Shown: positions 52,647 to 60,221, counted from the stretch's first letter. The stretch is 60,595 nucleotides of DNA from Deltaproteobacteria bacterium (GCA_027023445.1 JALVVK010000020.1:1-60595); one strand, 5' to 3'. The notes: generated from the letters alone by a model not told the origin. Program-made: numbers and translations.

Positions 52647-52777
52647 CAGCCCACCCCTATACAGCTAAGACATATGGTAACAGCCTTCTGCCACACGGCG
52701 GCGGGCTCCCCTAAATAGATGCCCACGGCCAGAAGCGCCACTGAAATTGCCAGCAGAATCAACGGGGAAATGCGCAC
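52646..52777 (-). CDS. CD1871A-family CXXC small membrane protein
   Basis: The 43-residue protein has one membrane helix (ISPLILLAISVALLAVGIYL) and ends KAVTICLSCIGVG, the CLxCIGxG tail of the CD1871A family. The start is GTG at 52777, overlapping the MTH1187 stop (TAGAGTG), with AAAGG about 11 bases before. Longer in-frame starts lie inside the previous gene. These small proteins are often found next to NapH-like ferredoxin proteins, as here; the CXXC may bind a cluster or act in thiol chemistry. Function is not known. Confidence 0.75.
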   Translation of the reverse strand: MRISPLILLAISVALLAVGIYLGEPAAVWQKAVTICLSCIGVG

Positions 52778-52778
52778 T

Positions 52779-53078
52779 CTAATCCAGCCTTTCAAGAACG
52801 GATCCTGTCTTTTGCCCCAGATGGACAACCTTGTCACGCCGGTCGTCAATCTTGATTACTGTGTACACCCTTGCTGCACCCTTTGAAAAGGCGCTTTCAT
52901 GAAGCTGTCTCGCAACGTCCATCAGAAGCTCCATGTCACCCTCAACCTCAGTACCCATGTCAGTGAGCTCATAGGCAAGTCCCATGTCCTTTAGAATCCG
53001 CTGGGTGGCGACCACATATTCACCCACGCTGGTAGACCCTGTACCAATGGGAACCACTGTTATCTCCATTAAGGCCAT
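52779..53078 (-). CDS. MTH1187-family thiamine-binding-like protein
   Basis: The 99-residue protein has the ferredoxin-like fold of the MTH1187/YqgV group: MALMEITVVPIGTGSTSVGE then YELTDMGTEVEGDMELLMDV and YTVIKIDDRRDK. Some members bind thiamine or hydroxymethylpyrimidine. ATG at 53078 has GGAGG at a good distance; the earlier start at 53105 is inside the leader. It is the first gene of the MTH1187-CD1871A-NapH-rdgB-CobD run. Confidence 0.82.
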   Translation of the reverse strand: MALMEITVVPIGTGSTSVGEYVVATQRILKDMGLAYELTDMGTEVEGDMELLMDVARQLHESAFSKGAARVYTVIKIDDRRDKVVHLGQKTGSVLERLD

Positions 53079-53167
53079 GCTGCCTCCTTTCCCGGAGTGT
53101 ATCATCCGGTCCTTAACCGTTCCCTGACTCTGGATTATACAATCGTATTTTTTTATGCAAAGAGATG

Positions 53168-53380
53168 CTTCTAAAAAAGCTCAAAGCTCAAGGCTGAAAG
53201 CTCAAAGTAAAAGATTTAAACCCGGATTATACAGCTCGCAAATTTGCCGAAGATGCAAGGAGAAAAGGACACGCAGACGTACTTGTAGGCATTTGAAGTG
53301 CGTAATCCTGGTTAAAGATAGGATTTTTAGGAAATGATTTCCTGTCTTATCCTTTTGAACTTCCGACTTTGAGCCTTGCT
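53168..53380. repeat. family-B hairpin arms (copy B6) interrupted by family-A element A4 (53221-53313)
   Basis: Left arm 53168-53212 (AGCTCAAAGCTCAAGGCTG then AAAGCTCAAAG) and right arm about 53355-53380 (GAACTTCCGACTTTGAGCCT) are the core of a family-B element of the B3/B4 type. Between them, 53221-53313 is a family-A element: CCCGGATTATACAGCTCGCA, then AATTTGCCGAAGATGCAAGG, ending GCGTAATCCTGGTT. The A element is nested in the B element. No gene is seen in this gap. Confidence 0.65.
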
Positions 53381-53390
53381 GGGATAACCC

Positions 53391-54866
53391 CTACACAGCC
53401 CAACGCCACCTGGGTCTGCGGAGATCCTTCCAGTAAGAAGGCAGAAACAGAACGGCTATGGTATAAAGCTCCAGCCTCCCGGCCACCATGCACACTATGA
53501 GGACACACTTGGACAGATACGGAATATGGGCGAAATTCTGAGCCGGCCCCACACCGGCAAGCCCCGGGCCTATATTGTTCAGGGTGGCTATGACAGAGGT
53601 GGCCCCGGTAATAATATCAAGCCCCTGGGCGGTGACTATTATGGTGGCCGCGATAAAGACCACCATGTACAGTGACAGGAAACCCAGGATCGACTGCATT
53701 ACGTCTGCCGGCACCCGGCAACCCTCGAGTTTTATTGCCTCAACAGACCTCGGATGGATAAGTTTTCTGAATTGGACGCCTGTAAATTTATAGAACAGGA
53801 GGACCCTTACCTGCTTTATGCCTCCGCCCGTTGAGCCTGCCATCCCGCCCACAAACATAAGCGTAACCAGTATCATCTTGCACACCGGCGCCCATGAATC
53901 GAAATCAGCGGTTCCAAAACCCGTGGTAGTCATGATGGACCATACCTGAAAGGCGCTGTATCTCAGGCTGTCTCCCCACGTGGAATAGGTTTTGCTTAAC
54001 AGGTTTACCGTGGTTATCAATAAGGTGGCTCCAAGGCCAATGCCCAGATAAAACCGCAGTTCCTCGTTTTTGAAAAAGGACTTGATCTCACCTGTAAACA
54101 GCCGGTGATGAAGGGAAAAATTCATGCCGGCAAGAATCATAAATACGATTATAATCACGTCCACCCACATGTTATGGAATCCGCCAACGCTTGAGGTTAT
54201 GGTGGAAAACCCCCCTGTTGCCATGGTGGCAAAGGAATGACACACGGCGTTGTAAAAATTCATGCCGGCAAGCATGAGCAGTGCCACTTCCGCCATGGTA
54301 AGAACCAGATATACGCCCCAGAGGATTCTGGCCGTGTCCTGGATCCTGGGAGCAAGGCGGTCCTTTGTGGGGCCGGGCATCTCCGCCTGAAAAAGCTGCA
54401 TCCCTCCAATACCCAAAACCGGCAATATTGCCAGGGAGAGCACAATAATCCCCATGCCGCCCAGCCAATGGGTCAGGGCACGCCAGAAAAGGAGGCTCGG
54501 CCCCAATGCCTCGACCCGTTCAAGGATGGTGGAACCGGTGGTTGTAAACCCGGACATGGATTCAAAATACGCGTCAATATAATTTGGAATGGTACCGGAA
54601 ATCCAGAAAGGCAAGGCACCTACAGCCGCCACAAAAATCCACCCCAGGCCCACAATAGCAAAGCCTTCCCTGTGGCCGATCTCCTCTTCCGGGGCAAAGG
54701 CCCAAGCCATCAGGCCACCTGTCAGAAGCCCCACGCTGCTTGAGGTTAAAAATACCGGCCAGAGCCCGTCTTTGTAATACAGGCTGAACCCGATCGGCAG
54801 AAGGACGGCCAGGGAAAGAAACACCAGAAGCCACCCGAGTATGAACCCGACCGTGCCAAGCCTCAT
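53391..54866 (-). CDS. trkH: Trk potassium uptake protein TrkH
   Basis: The 491-residue membrane protein is the K+ channel subunit. It has four pore-loop repeats with selectivity filters: SMSGFTTTGSTILE, MATGGFST, TTTGFGTADFD and TLNNIGPGLAGVG. It also shows GMAGSTGGGIKQVRVL, typical of TrkH. It needs TrkA, encoded upstream with a start-stop overlap (ATGA), for gating by NAD(H) or ATP. Confidence 0.95.
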   Translation of the reverse strand: MRLGTVGFILGWLLVFLSLAVLLPIGFSLYYKDGLWPVFLTSSSVGLLTGGLMAWAFAPEEEIGHREGFAIVGLGWIFVAAVGALPFWISGTIPNYIDAYFESMSGFTTTGSTILERVEALGPSLLFWRALTHWLGGMGIIVLSLAILPVLGIGGMQLFQAEMPGPTKDRLAPRIQDTARILWGVYLVLTMAEVALLMLAGMNFYNAVCHSFATMATGGFSTITSSVGGFHNMWVDVIIIVFMILAGMNFSLHHRLFTGEIKSFFKNEELRFYLGIGLGATLLITTVNLLSKTYSTWGDSLRYSAFQVWSIMTTTGFGTADFDSWAPVCKMILVTLMFVGGMAGSTGGGIKQVRVLLFYKFTGVQFRKLIHPRSVEAIKLEGCRVPADVMQSILGFLSLYMVVFIAATIIVTAQGLDIITGATSVIATLNNIGPGLAGVGPAQNFAHIPYLSKCVLIVCMVAGRLELYTIAVLFLPSYWKDLRRPRWRWAV

Positions 54867-56209
54867 GATGTAAGAAAACGCTCCACCTTTGATACGGCCT
54901 TCTTCATGCTGAATATAACAAGACGGTCACCTGCCCTGAGCATTGTATCCCCGGATGGAATAATGACCTCTTTTGTACGGATGACTGCCCCAACTACGGC
55001 TCCCTGGGGAAAATCTATGGCCTTTAGCGCCTTATCCAAGTAAACCCACCGTTCGGAAATTACATATTCCACAACCTCCGCGTCACTCCCAAGAAGCGTT
55101 GCCACGGACAATATGGCCCCCCTGCGCACAAAACGCAGTATCATATTGGCAGCCACAAGACGGGAGCTCAATGCCACATCTATACCCAGTTTCCCCAGCA
55201 GTGGTATAAAATCAGGACGGCTTATCCGGGTAATACACCTTTTCGCCCCGTGGTGCTTACCAAGCAGGCTCGCCAGTATGTTCGTTGTATCTCCGTTGGT
55301 AACGGCTATAAACAGATCAGCCGTGTCTATTCCCTCTGAAGTAAGTTCCCGGGCGTCCAGGCCATCAAAATTCAAAACAACTGTACGGGCCAGGCTTTCG
55401 GCCAGTGCCTCGCATTTCAATGCATTTTTCTCTACAAGGTACACATCGACCTTTTTTTCCTCAAACCCCCTGGCGACCAGGCAACCAACCTGACCACCAC
55501 CCACAATAAAGACCTTTTTAGGCGCCCTGCTACGAAGATTAAGGAGATCCTCAACCGCCCCCATGTCCTTCCTGTTAATCACCAGATAGATCCTGTCCCC
55601 AGGGTGTATTAAATCGCTTCCCCTGGGAATTATGGTCTTCCCTTCCCTGACAATGGCGACGACAACATATTTATACAAGGTTCGCAGATCCCTGAGCTCC
55701 GCCAGGGTTATACCGCAGGCAGGATTGCCTTCCTTGATCTGGTAACCTACAAAAACGACCTCCCCATGGGCGAAATCCACGACCTCAAAGGCCTCGGAAA
55801 TCTGGCTCATGCGTAAAATCTCCTGGGCCATGGCATGATCAGGGTTGATTATGAGATCTATTCCCAGCCTGTGCTCATTAAGAGGGGAACTCGCCAACAG
55901 GTATTCCTGATTTTTAACCCTCGCTATCCGACGGATCACTCCGTATTCCTTGGCAAGGATGCAGGAAATCAGGTTTACCTCGTCTATATCGGTGACCGCG
56001 ATAAAAAGATCCGCCTTTGAAACATCGGCCTGCTCAAGGGTCTTTGCCGAGGCCCCGTTACCATGGATCGCAAGGATGTTTAAATCCCTTTCAATCCGGC
56101 GCAAGTGATCAACATTGCGGTCAATGAGAACCACATCGTGGTCTTCCAGGGAGAGTTGCTGACACAGATGCCTTCCAACCTCACCCGCACCTACTATTAC
56201 AATTCGCAT
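54863..56209 (-). CDS. trkA: Trk potassium transport NAD-binding protein TrkA
   Basis: The 448-residue cytoplasmic protein has two RCK units, each with a Rossmann TrkA_N domain (IVIVGAGEVGRHLCQQLSLE; VFIVGGGQVGCLVARGFEEK) followed by a TrkA_C domain. It forms the ring that gates TrkH. The ATG has AGGGT five bases before it. It and trkH form a two-gene unit. Confidence 0.95.
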   Translation of the reverse strand: MRIVIVGAGEVGRHLCQQLSLEDHDVVLIDRNVDHLRRIERDLNILAIHGNGASAKTLEQADVSKADLFIAVTDIDEVNLISCILAKEYGVIRRIARVKNQEYLLASSPLNEHRLGIDLIINPDHAMAQEILRMSQISEAFEVVDFAHGEVVFVGYQIKEGNPACGITLAELRDLRTLYKYVVVAIVREGKTIIPRGSDLIHPGDRIYLVINRKDMGAVEDLLNLRSRAPKKVFIVGGGQVGCLVARGFEEKKVDVYLVEKNALKCEALAESLARTVVLNFDGLDARELTSEGIDTADLFIAVTNGDTTNILASLLGKHHGAKRCITRISRPDFIPLLGKLGIDVALSSRLVAANMILRFVRRGAILSVATLLGSDAEVVEYVISERWVYLDKALKAIDFPQGAVVGAVIRTKEVIIPSGDTMLRAGDRLVIFSMKKAVSKVERFLTS

Positions 56210-56240
56210 AATACCCTAAGGATGAAATCTCTATCCTTTA

Positions 56241-56315
56241 ACTTACAATTCACCACTTATCATTCAGCATTTTCATGCCCAGGTGTGCGAAGCAACAAAG
56301 CACCACTCCGCCAAC
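56241..56315. repeat. partial family-B repeat (copy B5)
   Basis: CTTACAATTCACCACTTATC then ATTCAGCATTTTCATGCCCA and GCGAAGCAACAAAGCACC match the right half of copy B1. The left half is absent. It lies upstream of trkA, about 30 bases from the start codon. Confidence 0.6.
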
Positions 56316-56427
56316 CCCTCGTTAAAAATAATAAATTATCATGTGAATACGCAAAAACGCAAAATTTTTCTTTAATGATTACGCATTACCCTTACTGACC
56401 TTGAACCTTTGCGTAAAAAATCCTACC

Positions 56428-56462
56428 AAAAAAAAAGGATTGCTGCCTACGGCCCGCAATCC
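56428..56462 (-). terminator. Rho-independent terminator of tRNA-Cys
   Basis: On the minus strand GGATTGC (56462-56456) pairs perfectly with GCAATCC (56443-56437) and is followed by nine T (56436-56428). It lies 11 bases after the tRNA 3' end. Confidence 0.85.
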
Positions 56463-56473
56463 AAACATATAAA

Positions 56474-56549
56474 TGGAGGCGGCGCCCGGACTCGAACCGG
56501 GGAATAACGGTTTTGCAGACCGTCGCCTTAGCCACTTGGCTACGCCGCC
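56474..56549 (-). tRNA. tRNA-Cys (anticodon GCA)
   Basis: All parts of the cloverleaf are seen on the minus strand: acceptor stem GGCGGCG/CGCCGCC, D arm GCC...GGC, anticodon arm ACGGT-CTGCAAA-ACCGT with GCA at 34-36, and T arm CCCGG-TTCGAGT-CCGGG. CCA is encoded. Length is 76 bases. A strong terminator follows. Confidence 0.97.
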
Positions 56550-56614
56550 TTTGTTAGCACGAAATCATTAACATAAGGTCGGGATATTGGCAAGCCCTGT
56601 TTGATACTGGATTG

Positions 56615-57622
56615 TCAAACCATGATGTTCATGGCCCTTAATCCATTGACCAACTTCTCGAATTCAGCAGGCGGAAGGGATTGAGGACCATCCGAGAGAG
56701 CCTGCTCAGGGGCGGTATGCACTTCCACAATAAGCCCGTCCACACCCACCGCAGCAGAGGCCCTGGCAAGTGGAATCACCTGGTCCCTGCGGCCGGAGGC
56801 GTGACTTGGATCCACCACTATGGGAAGATGGCTTTCATTCCTAATATATGGAACCGCGTTAAGATCCAGGGTATTTCTGGAATGCCGGGTAAAGGTTCTT
56901 ATGCCCCTTTCACACAAAATAACCTGGGAATTGCCTTCTGACATTATATATTCGGCTGCCATCAGGAATTCGTCCACCGTGGCCCACATACCCCTCTTTA
57001 GCATTACAGGTTTTTTCGCCTGCCCCGCCCTTAGAAGCAGCCTGTAGTTCTGCATATTCCTGGTGCCGATCTGTATGATGTCGGCATATTCTTCCACCAG
57101 GTCCAGCACCTCGTGATCAGTGGCCTCCGTTACGATAAGAAGCCCTGTCTCCTCACGCACCCTGGCAAGAATCTCAAGCCCTTTTATCCCAAGCCCCTGG
57201 AAGGAGTAGGGAGACGTCCTCGGTTTAAAGGCCCCTCCCCTGAAAATGCTTGCCCCTGCCTCCTTCACGGCGTGGGCGATCTCCATTGCCCGCGCCTCGC
57301 TCTCAACCGCGCAAGGACCGGCCATGATAACCAGCTTTTCACCGCCTATCACAACAGACCCGTCTCCCACACTGACCGTGGTATTCTCAGGGTGCATTTC
57401 ACGACTGACCAGCTTATAGGGTTTAGATACCGGGATAGCATCCCTGACCCCGGACATGCCCAGGAATATGGCCGGATCTACGGCCCCCTGATTCCTGAGA
57501 ATGCCGATCGCGGTGCGTTCACCACCTGGAATCGGCTTGGGCTCCCATCCATGAACCAGGATGGTTTTAATTACCCTGTCTAGATCCTCCTGAGTAGCAT
57601 TTCTGTTCATTACAATCAGCAT
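56615..57622 (-). CDS. aroF: 3-deoxy-7-phosphoheptulonate synthase (DAHP synthase, AroF type I-beta)
   Basis: This enzyme joins PEP and erythrose-4-phosphate, the first step of aromatic amino acid synthesis. The 335-residue protein has an N-terminal ferredoxin-like regulatory part (about 1-70) and the TIM barrel with KLVIMAGPCAVESEARAMEI, GGAFKPRTSPYSFQGLG, KRGMWATVDEFLMAAEYIM and CERGIRTFTRHSRNTLDLNA then VVDPSHASGRRDQV. ATG at 57622 with GGGG upstream gives the usual start; an upstream in-frame start at 57712 lies in the terminator region of fmdB. Confidence 0.94.
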   Translation of the reverse strand: MLIVMNRNATQEDLDRVIKTILVHGWEPKPIPGGERTAIGILRNQGAVDPAIFLGMSGVRDAIPVSKPYKLVSREMHPENTTVSVGDGSVVIGGEKLVIMAGPCAVESEARAMEIAHAVKEAGASIFRGGAFKPRTSPYSFQGLGIKGLEILARVREETGLLIVTEATDHEVLDLVEEYADIIQIGTRNMQNYRLLLRAGQAKKPVMLKRGMWATVDEFLMAAEYIMSEGNSQVILCERGIRTFTRHSRNTLDLNAVPYIRNESHLPIVVDPSHASGRRDQVIPLARASAAVGVDGLIVEVHTAPEQALSDGPQSLPPAEFEKLVNGLRAMNIMV

Positions 57623-57666
57623 ATCTATACCCCAAAAACGGTCCCCAGAACCGGATATATGTTCAT

Positions 57667-57709
57667 GAAAAATCAAAGGCCGTGGAGCAGCAGATCTCAC
57701 GGCCTTTGA
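57667..57709 (-). terminator. Rho-independent terminator after fmdB
   Basis: On the minus strand TCAAAGGCCGTG (57709-57698) pairs perfectly over 12 bases with CACGGCCTTTGA (57684-57673) and is followed by five T. It lies 32 bases after the fmdB stop and separates fmdB from the DAHP synthase gene. Confidence 0.85.
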
Positions 57710-57740
57710 CAATCAAAAGCATTAAATGTATTTATGCACC

Positions 57741-58013
57741 TTAAGATTCTGTTTTTGCAGAAGAATCCTTTTTCTCGGAAACCTTGGATGTCTTTTTGTC
57801 ATTAGGACCGGCAGATGATGTTGATCCACCTCTTTTACCCGCGTAATCAGTAACATACCATCCGGTCCCCTTCAAATGAAACGACGATCTTGAAACAAGC
57901 TTGTGCATCTTGCCACCGCATTTTTCGCATTTATCAAGGGGCGGATCAGAAAACCGCTGCCAGCTTTCAACAACCTCACCACAGGATTCGCACTCATATT
58001 CATAAATTGGCAT
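57741..58013 (-). CDS. FmdB-family zinc ribbon protein
   Basis: The 90-residue protein starts MPIYEYECESCGEVVESWQR and has a second Cys pair CEKCGGKM, forming the FmdB zinc ribbon of about 45 residues. A low-complexity, lysine- and serine-rich C-terminal tail follows (about residues 60-90). FmdB-type proteins are thought to regulate or assist metal enzyme genes, but the role is not settled. ATG at 58013 is chosen because AGGAGG lies seven bases before it; the ATG two codons earlier is too close. Confidence 0.85.
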   Translation of the reverse strand: MPIYEYECESCGEVVESWQRFSDPPLDKCEKCGGKMHKLVSRSSFHLKGTGWYVTDYAGKRGGSTSSAGPNDKKTSKVSEKKDSSAKTES

Positions 58014-58050
58014 ACGCATACCTCCTGTATAATAATAAATTAAGTCATTC

Positions 58051-58572
58051 TTATGCCGACATAAATTGGCCCAGAATATCGTCCATGCCCTTTATGCGTG
58101 ATGAAGCAAGGATATCCCAGGTCAGCCGGTAAACCCTTTCCTCCTCAGCGTCCTTTTTCAGGCTGGCTGAAGGATGGGCATTAAAAAAAGAAAAACGAAC
58201 AATATGAATAAGTTCGTGTGTCATTACATATATGAGAAATGGGAACAGGATATCCTTCCTGCCCCTGTCAGTCTTTTTAAGGATGTTGTGGTCGTGCAGA
58301 CACACCCTGTAAAATGTTATACTGTCTGCGCCTGTCAACTTCGCCCCCAGAGGCCTGCAATACCTCACCAGGTGGGCGTAGGCGCTTCCAGGATATTCCC
58401 ACCTGTTAAGCTGATCCAGTGTTCTTATGTCATAAGGATTCCTGAGCCAATGCCTGCTGGAAAGGGAAAAATGATCACTCACCAGATCCTCTGCGATCAT
58501 AACCGCATCATCCAGCACGGGAATATGTGCGGGCTGAAAATACATTATTCTGGGGCGCATTTTTTGCTTCAT
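58051..58572 (-). CDS. putative zinc metalloprotease-like protein (HELIH)
   Basis: The 173-residue protein is not one I can name. It has a zinc-binding HExxH motif in VMTHELIHIVRFSFF (about residues 117-131) followed by a Glu-rich segment (KKDAEEERVYRLTW) that could give the third ligand. There is no signal peptide, so it should be cytoplasmic. It lies 37 bases upstream of fmdB on the same strand, so the two may be co-transcribed. Proteolytic activity is only inferred from the motif. Confidence 0.6.
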   Translation of the reverse strand: MKQKMRPRIMYFQPAHIPVLDDAVMIAEDLVSDHFSLSSRHWLRNPYDIRTLDQLNRWEYPGSAYAHLVRYCRPLGAKLTGADSITFYRVCLHDHNILKKTDRGRKDILFPFLIYVMTHELIHIVRFSFFNAHPSASLKKDAEEERVYRLTWDILASSRIKGMDDILGQFMSA

Positions 58573-58764
58573 TCACGCCACCTATCCTGGAAAACATCAA
58601 CGCTTTCCCCATTTTTACGTGCAAAATATGCCTTGTAACTACAGATGTCAAGAAAGGAAATTTGTCAAAAAAATGACATTGTAAACATGTTTCGGCAACT
58701 CGATCCTCCCAAAAGGGGAAAAACTCCCCACCTGGTATTTATTCCCTCAACTGAACCCCATGAA

Positions 58765-58873
58765 CCCGGATTATGCACTATCTGCTTTGTTGTCGGATAG
58801 TTGAAGTACCAAAGCACATCTGCGTGCCCTCCGCCTCGCATCTTCGGCAAACTTGAGGGCTGCATAATCCGGG
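58765..58873. repeat. family-A interspersed repeat, copy A5 (complete)
   Basis: The 109-bp element has perfect 13-bp terminal inverted repeats: CCCGGATTATGCA (58765-58777) and TGCATAATCCGGG (58861-58873). Read on the minus strand its interior has AAGTTTGCCGAAGATGCGAG then GCGGAGGGCACGCAGATGTG, which matches copies A3 and A4. It is the best-preserved copy in the window. Confidence 0.8.
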
Positions 58874-58925
58874 ATAAAAAACCGGAAAATCCTACCAAAC
58901 TTTCATGACATGGGGCCTGTCACCC

Positions 58926-59031
58926 CCTGACATGAAAGTTAGCTCAAAGCTCGAAGTCGGAAGCTAAAAACAAACATGGCTTCTTTGCTTTGAGCCTTGA
59001 GCTTTCAGCTTTCAGCTATTTTCACGGTAAA
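58926..59031. repeat. family-B interspersed repeat, copy B4 (AGCTCAAAG type core)
   Basis: It starts CTGACATGAAAGTTAGCTCA then AAGCTCGAAGTCGGAAGC, and ends TTGAGCTTTCAGCTTTCAGC then TATTTTCACGGTAAA. It has the same layout as B3 (44071-44201) with the arms forming a long imperfect hairpin. It lies 53 bases from family-A copy A5. Confidence 0.7.
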
Positions 59032-59107
59032 CAAAGTACAAACAAACGGAATAAATATTGCATAAAAAATAGAATTATGATATTAATTATCACTTAAGGA
59101 GAAAAAA

Positions 59108-59221
59108 ATGTATTGTCTCAAGACCCCCAACCGGCCGACACAGCCAGCCATATGCAGCAACTGCAAGCGCAAATGCGAACGGGCAGGAGGAAGAAAAAAG
59201 GGCAGAAAGGCAAAAAAATAA
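59108..59221 (+). CDS. small basic Cys-rich protein, 37 residues
   Basis: The frame reads MYCLKTPNRPTQPA, then ICSNCKRKCE, and ends in a lysine/arginine/glycine-rich tail (GRKKGRKAKK). The four cysteines (Cys 3, 16, 19 and 23) could bind zinc and the tail could bind nucleic acid. The ribosome site AAGGAG is seven bases before the ATG, and a possible promoter lies upstream. It converges with the DUF3334 gene 22 bases on. I do not recognise the family. It could be a real small protein or a chance frame; the strong ribosome site favours the first. Confidence 0.5.
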   Translation: MYCLKTPNRPTQPAICSNCKRKCERAGGRKKGRKAKK

Positions 59222-59243
59222 GTACTGGCAACCGCCCGCCGAC

Positions 59244-59933
59244 TCAAAAATTCCCATCCAGGAGGGCGTCTATGTCCACGTCCTCATCATCATCTGTACT
59301 GGAATCTGCGGAACGGTCTCCATTGCACAAAATTTCGTCTACGTTCTCCTGAACGCCTCTGGAATTGTCTGACTCAAAAGAATTCAGCCTTATAAACTCA
59401 GTCTGTTCCAGGTTCATCTCCACCTGAAATGCGTTATGATTTTCCGTCTTAAAGGAAAGCCTGCGACACTGCAACCTCTCCAGGGTTGAAGCGATGGTCA
59501 GGGTTATAGCCGTAGAAATCGTAATGGCCTTTGGCTGGTTACTGGCCGCACTCAAACCATATTCCGCCTCTACCATTCCCCTTGCCCGGCCGATAATCTG
59601 GTTTATAAGCTCCCCTATACAATTAGTCACCTCATCCGCGTTATGGTTCGTTGCCAGCTCTTCCTCCGGGAGCCCCATATACATCATGGACCTGCGGTAT
59701 ATCTCAAGGGCGGCCTCCCCGGTAAGATTCATGATAAAAAGACCGGAATAGTCCCCGTTGAACAGGACAAAACAGCCTATATCCGGCTTCATGCTTATGG
59801 ATGGAATCTTCTGAATGGTAGGAGCATAGGTTATTTTGGACCCTGTGGCCCCTTCCAATACATGCTGAACGGCCTCACAAAAAATTTTTGCGACCTGGCT
59901 TATAGTATCAAGCCGCTTTGTTCGTTTTGCCAT
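59244..59933 (-). CDS. DUF3334 family protein (CheX-like)
   Basis: The 229-residue protein matches DUF3334: TYAPTIQKIPSISMKPDIGC then FVLFNGDYSGLFIMNLTGEA, ADEVTNCIGELINQIIG and ASNQPKAITISTAITLTIAS. Its pattern of a helix pair E--N before the glycine region resembles CheX/CheC phosphatases that act on CheY in chemotaxis. The C-terminal tail is very acidic (SADSSTDDDEDVDIDALLDG). Function is not established. The ATG has AAGGAG ten bases before it. It lies 39 bases after the zinc-ribbon gene. Confidence 0.72.
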   Translation of the reverse strand: MAKRTKRLDTISQVAKIFCEAVQHVLEGATGSKITYAPTIQKIPSISMKPDIGCFVLFNGDYSGLFIMNLTGEAALEIYRRSMMYMGLPEEELATNHNADEVTNCIGELINQIIGRARGMVEAEYGLSAASNQPKAITISTAITLTIASTLERLQCRRLSFKTENHNAFQVEMNLEQTEFIRLNSFESDNSRGVQENVDEILCNGDRSADSSTDDDEDVDIDALLDGNF

Positions 59934-59972
59934 AGCTCTGACACTCCTTTACAGTAATGGGTGCGAGCCGGC

Positions 59973-60221
59973 CTACTCCCCAAATTCATGATGCTCCAAT
60001 CCTGTATGGCCCTGTTCCCACCTGCGGCGCTCCCTGTAGTAGCCCCATAACATGGCAAGGGCGGTTCCAGCCGCAATCCCCAGCATACCGACCATTATTC
60101 CCATGGAGGCATCCGAACCGGAATCAGAAAGAGGCTCAAGCTCTCTATGACAGTATCGACAAACCAAGGCATTTTTCTTAATTCTCTCCTTGCAATAAGG
60201 ACAAATTCGACCAAAGATCAT
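59973..60221 (-). CDS. zinc-ribbon membrane protein
   Basis: The 82-residue protein has an N-terminal zinc ribbon (CPYCKERIKKNALVCRYCHR: two CxxC pairs) and one membrane helix (about residues 42-61, MGIMVGMLGIAAGTALAMLW), then a charged tail. ATG at 60221 begins MIFGRICPYC; the longer in-frame start at 60251 adds ten residues. It lies upstream of the DUF3334 gene on the same strand. The role is unknown. Confidence 0.68.
   Translation of the reverse strand: MIFGRICPYCKERIKKNALVCRYCHRELEPLSDSGSDASMGIMVGMLGIAAGTALAMLWGYYRERRRWEQGHTGLEHHEFGE

Larger units (their letters stand above)
58573..59107. other. gap with two repeats and a promoter-like region
   Basis: Two repeats lie here (A5 at 58765-58873 and B4 at 58926-59031). 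Right of them is an AT-rich stretch with TTGCAT, a 17-base gap and TATTAA, a weak sigma70 match, followed by AAGGAG just before the small gene at 59108. No larger gene is seen. Confidence 0.5.
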
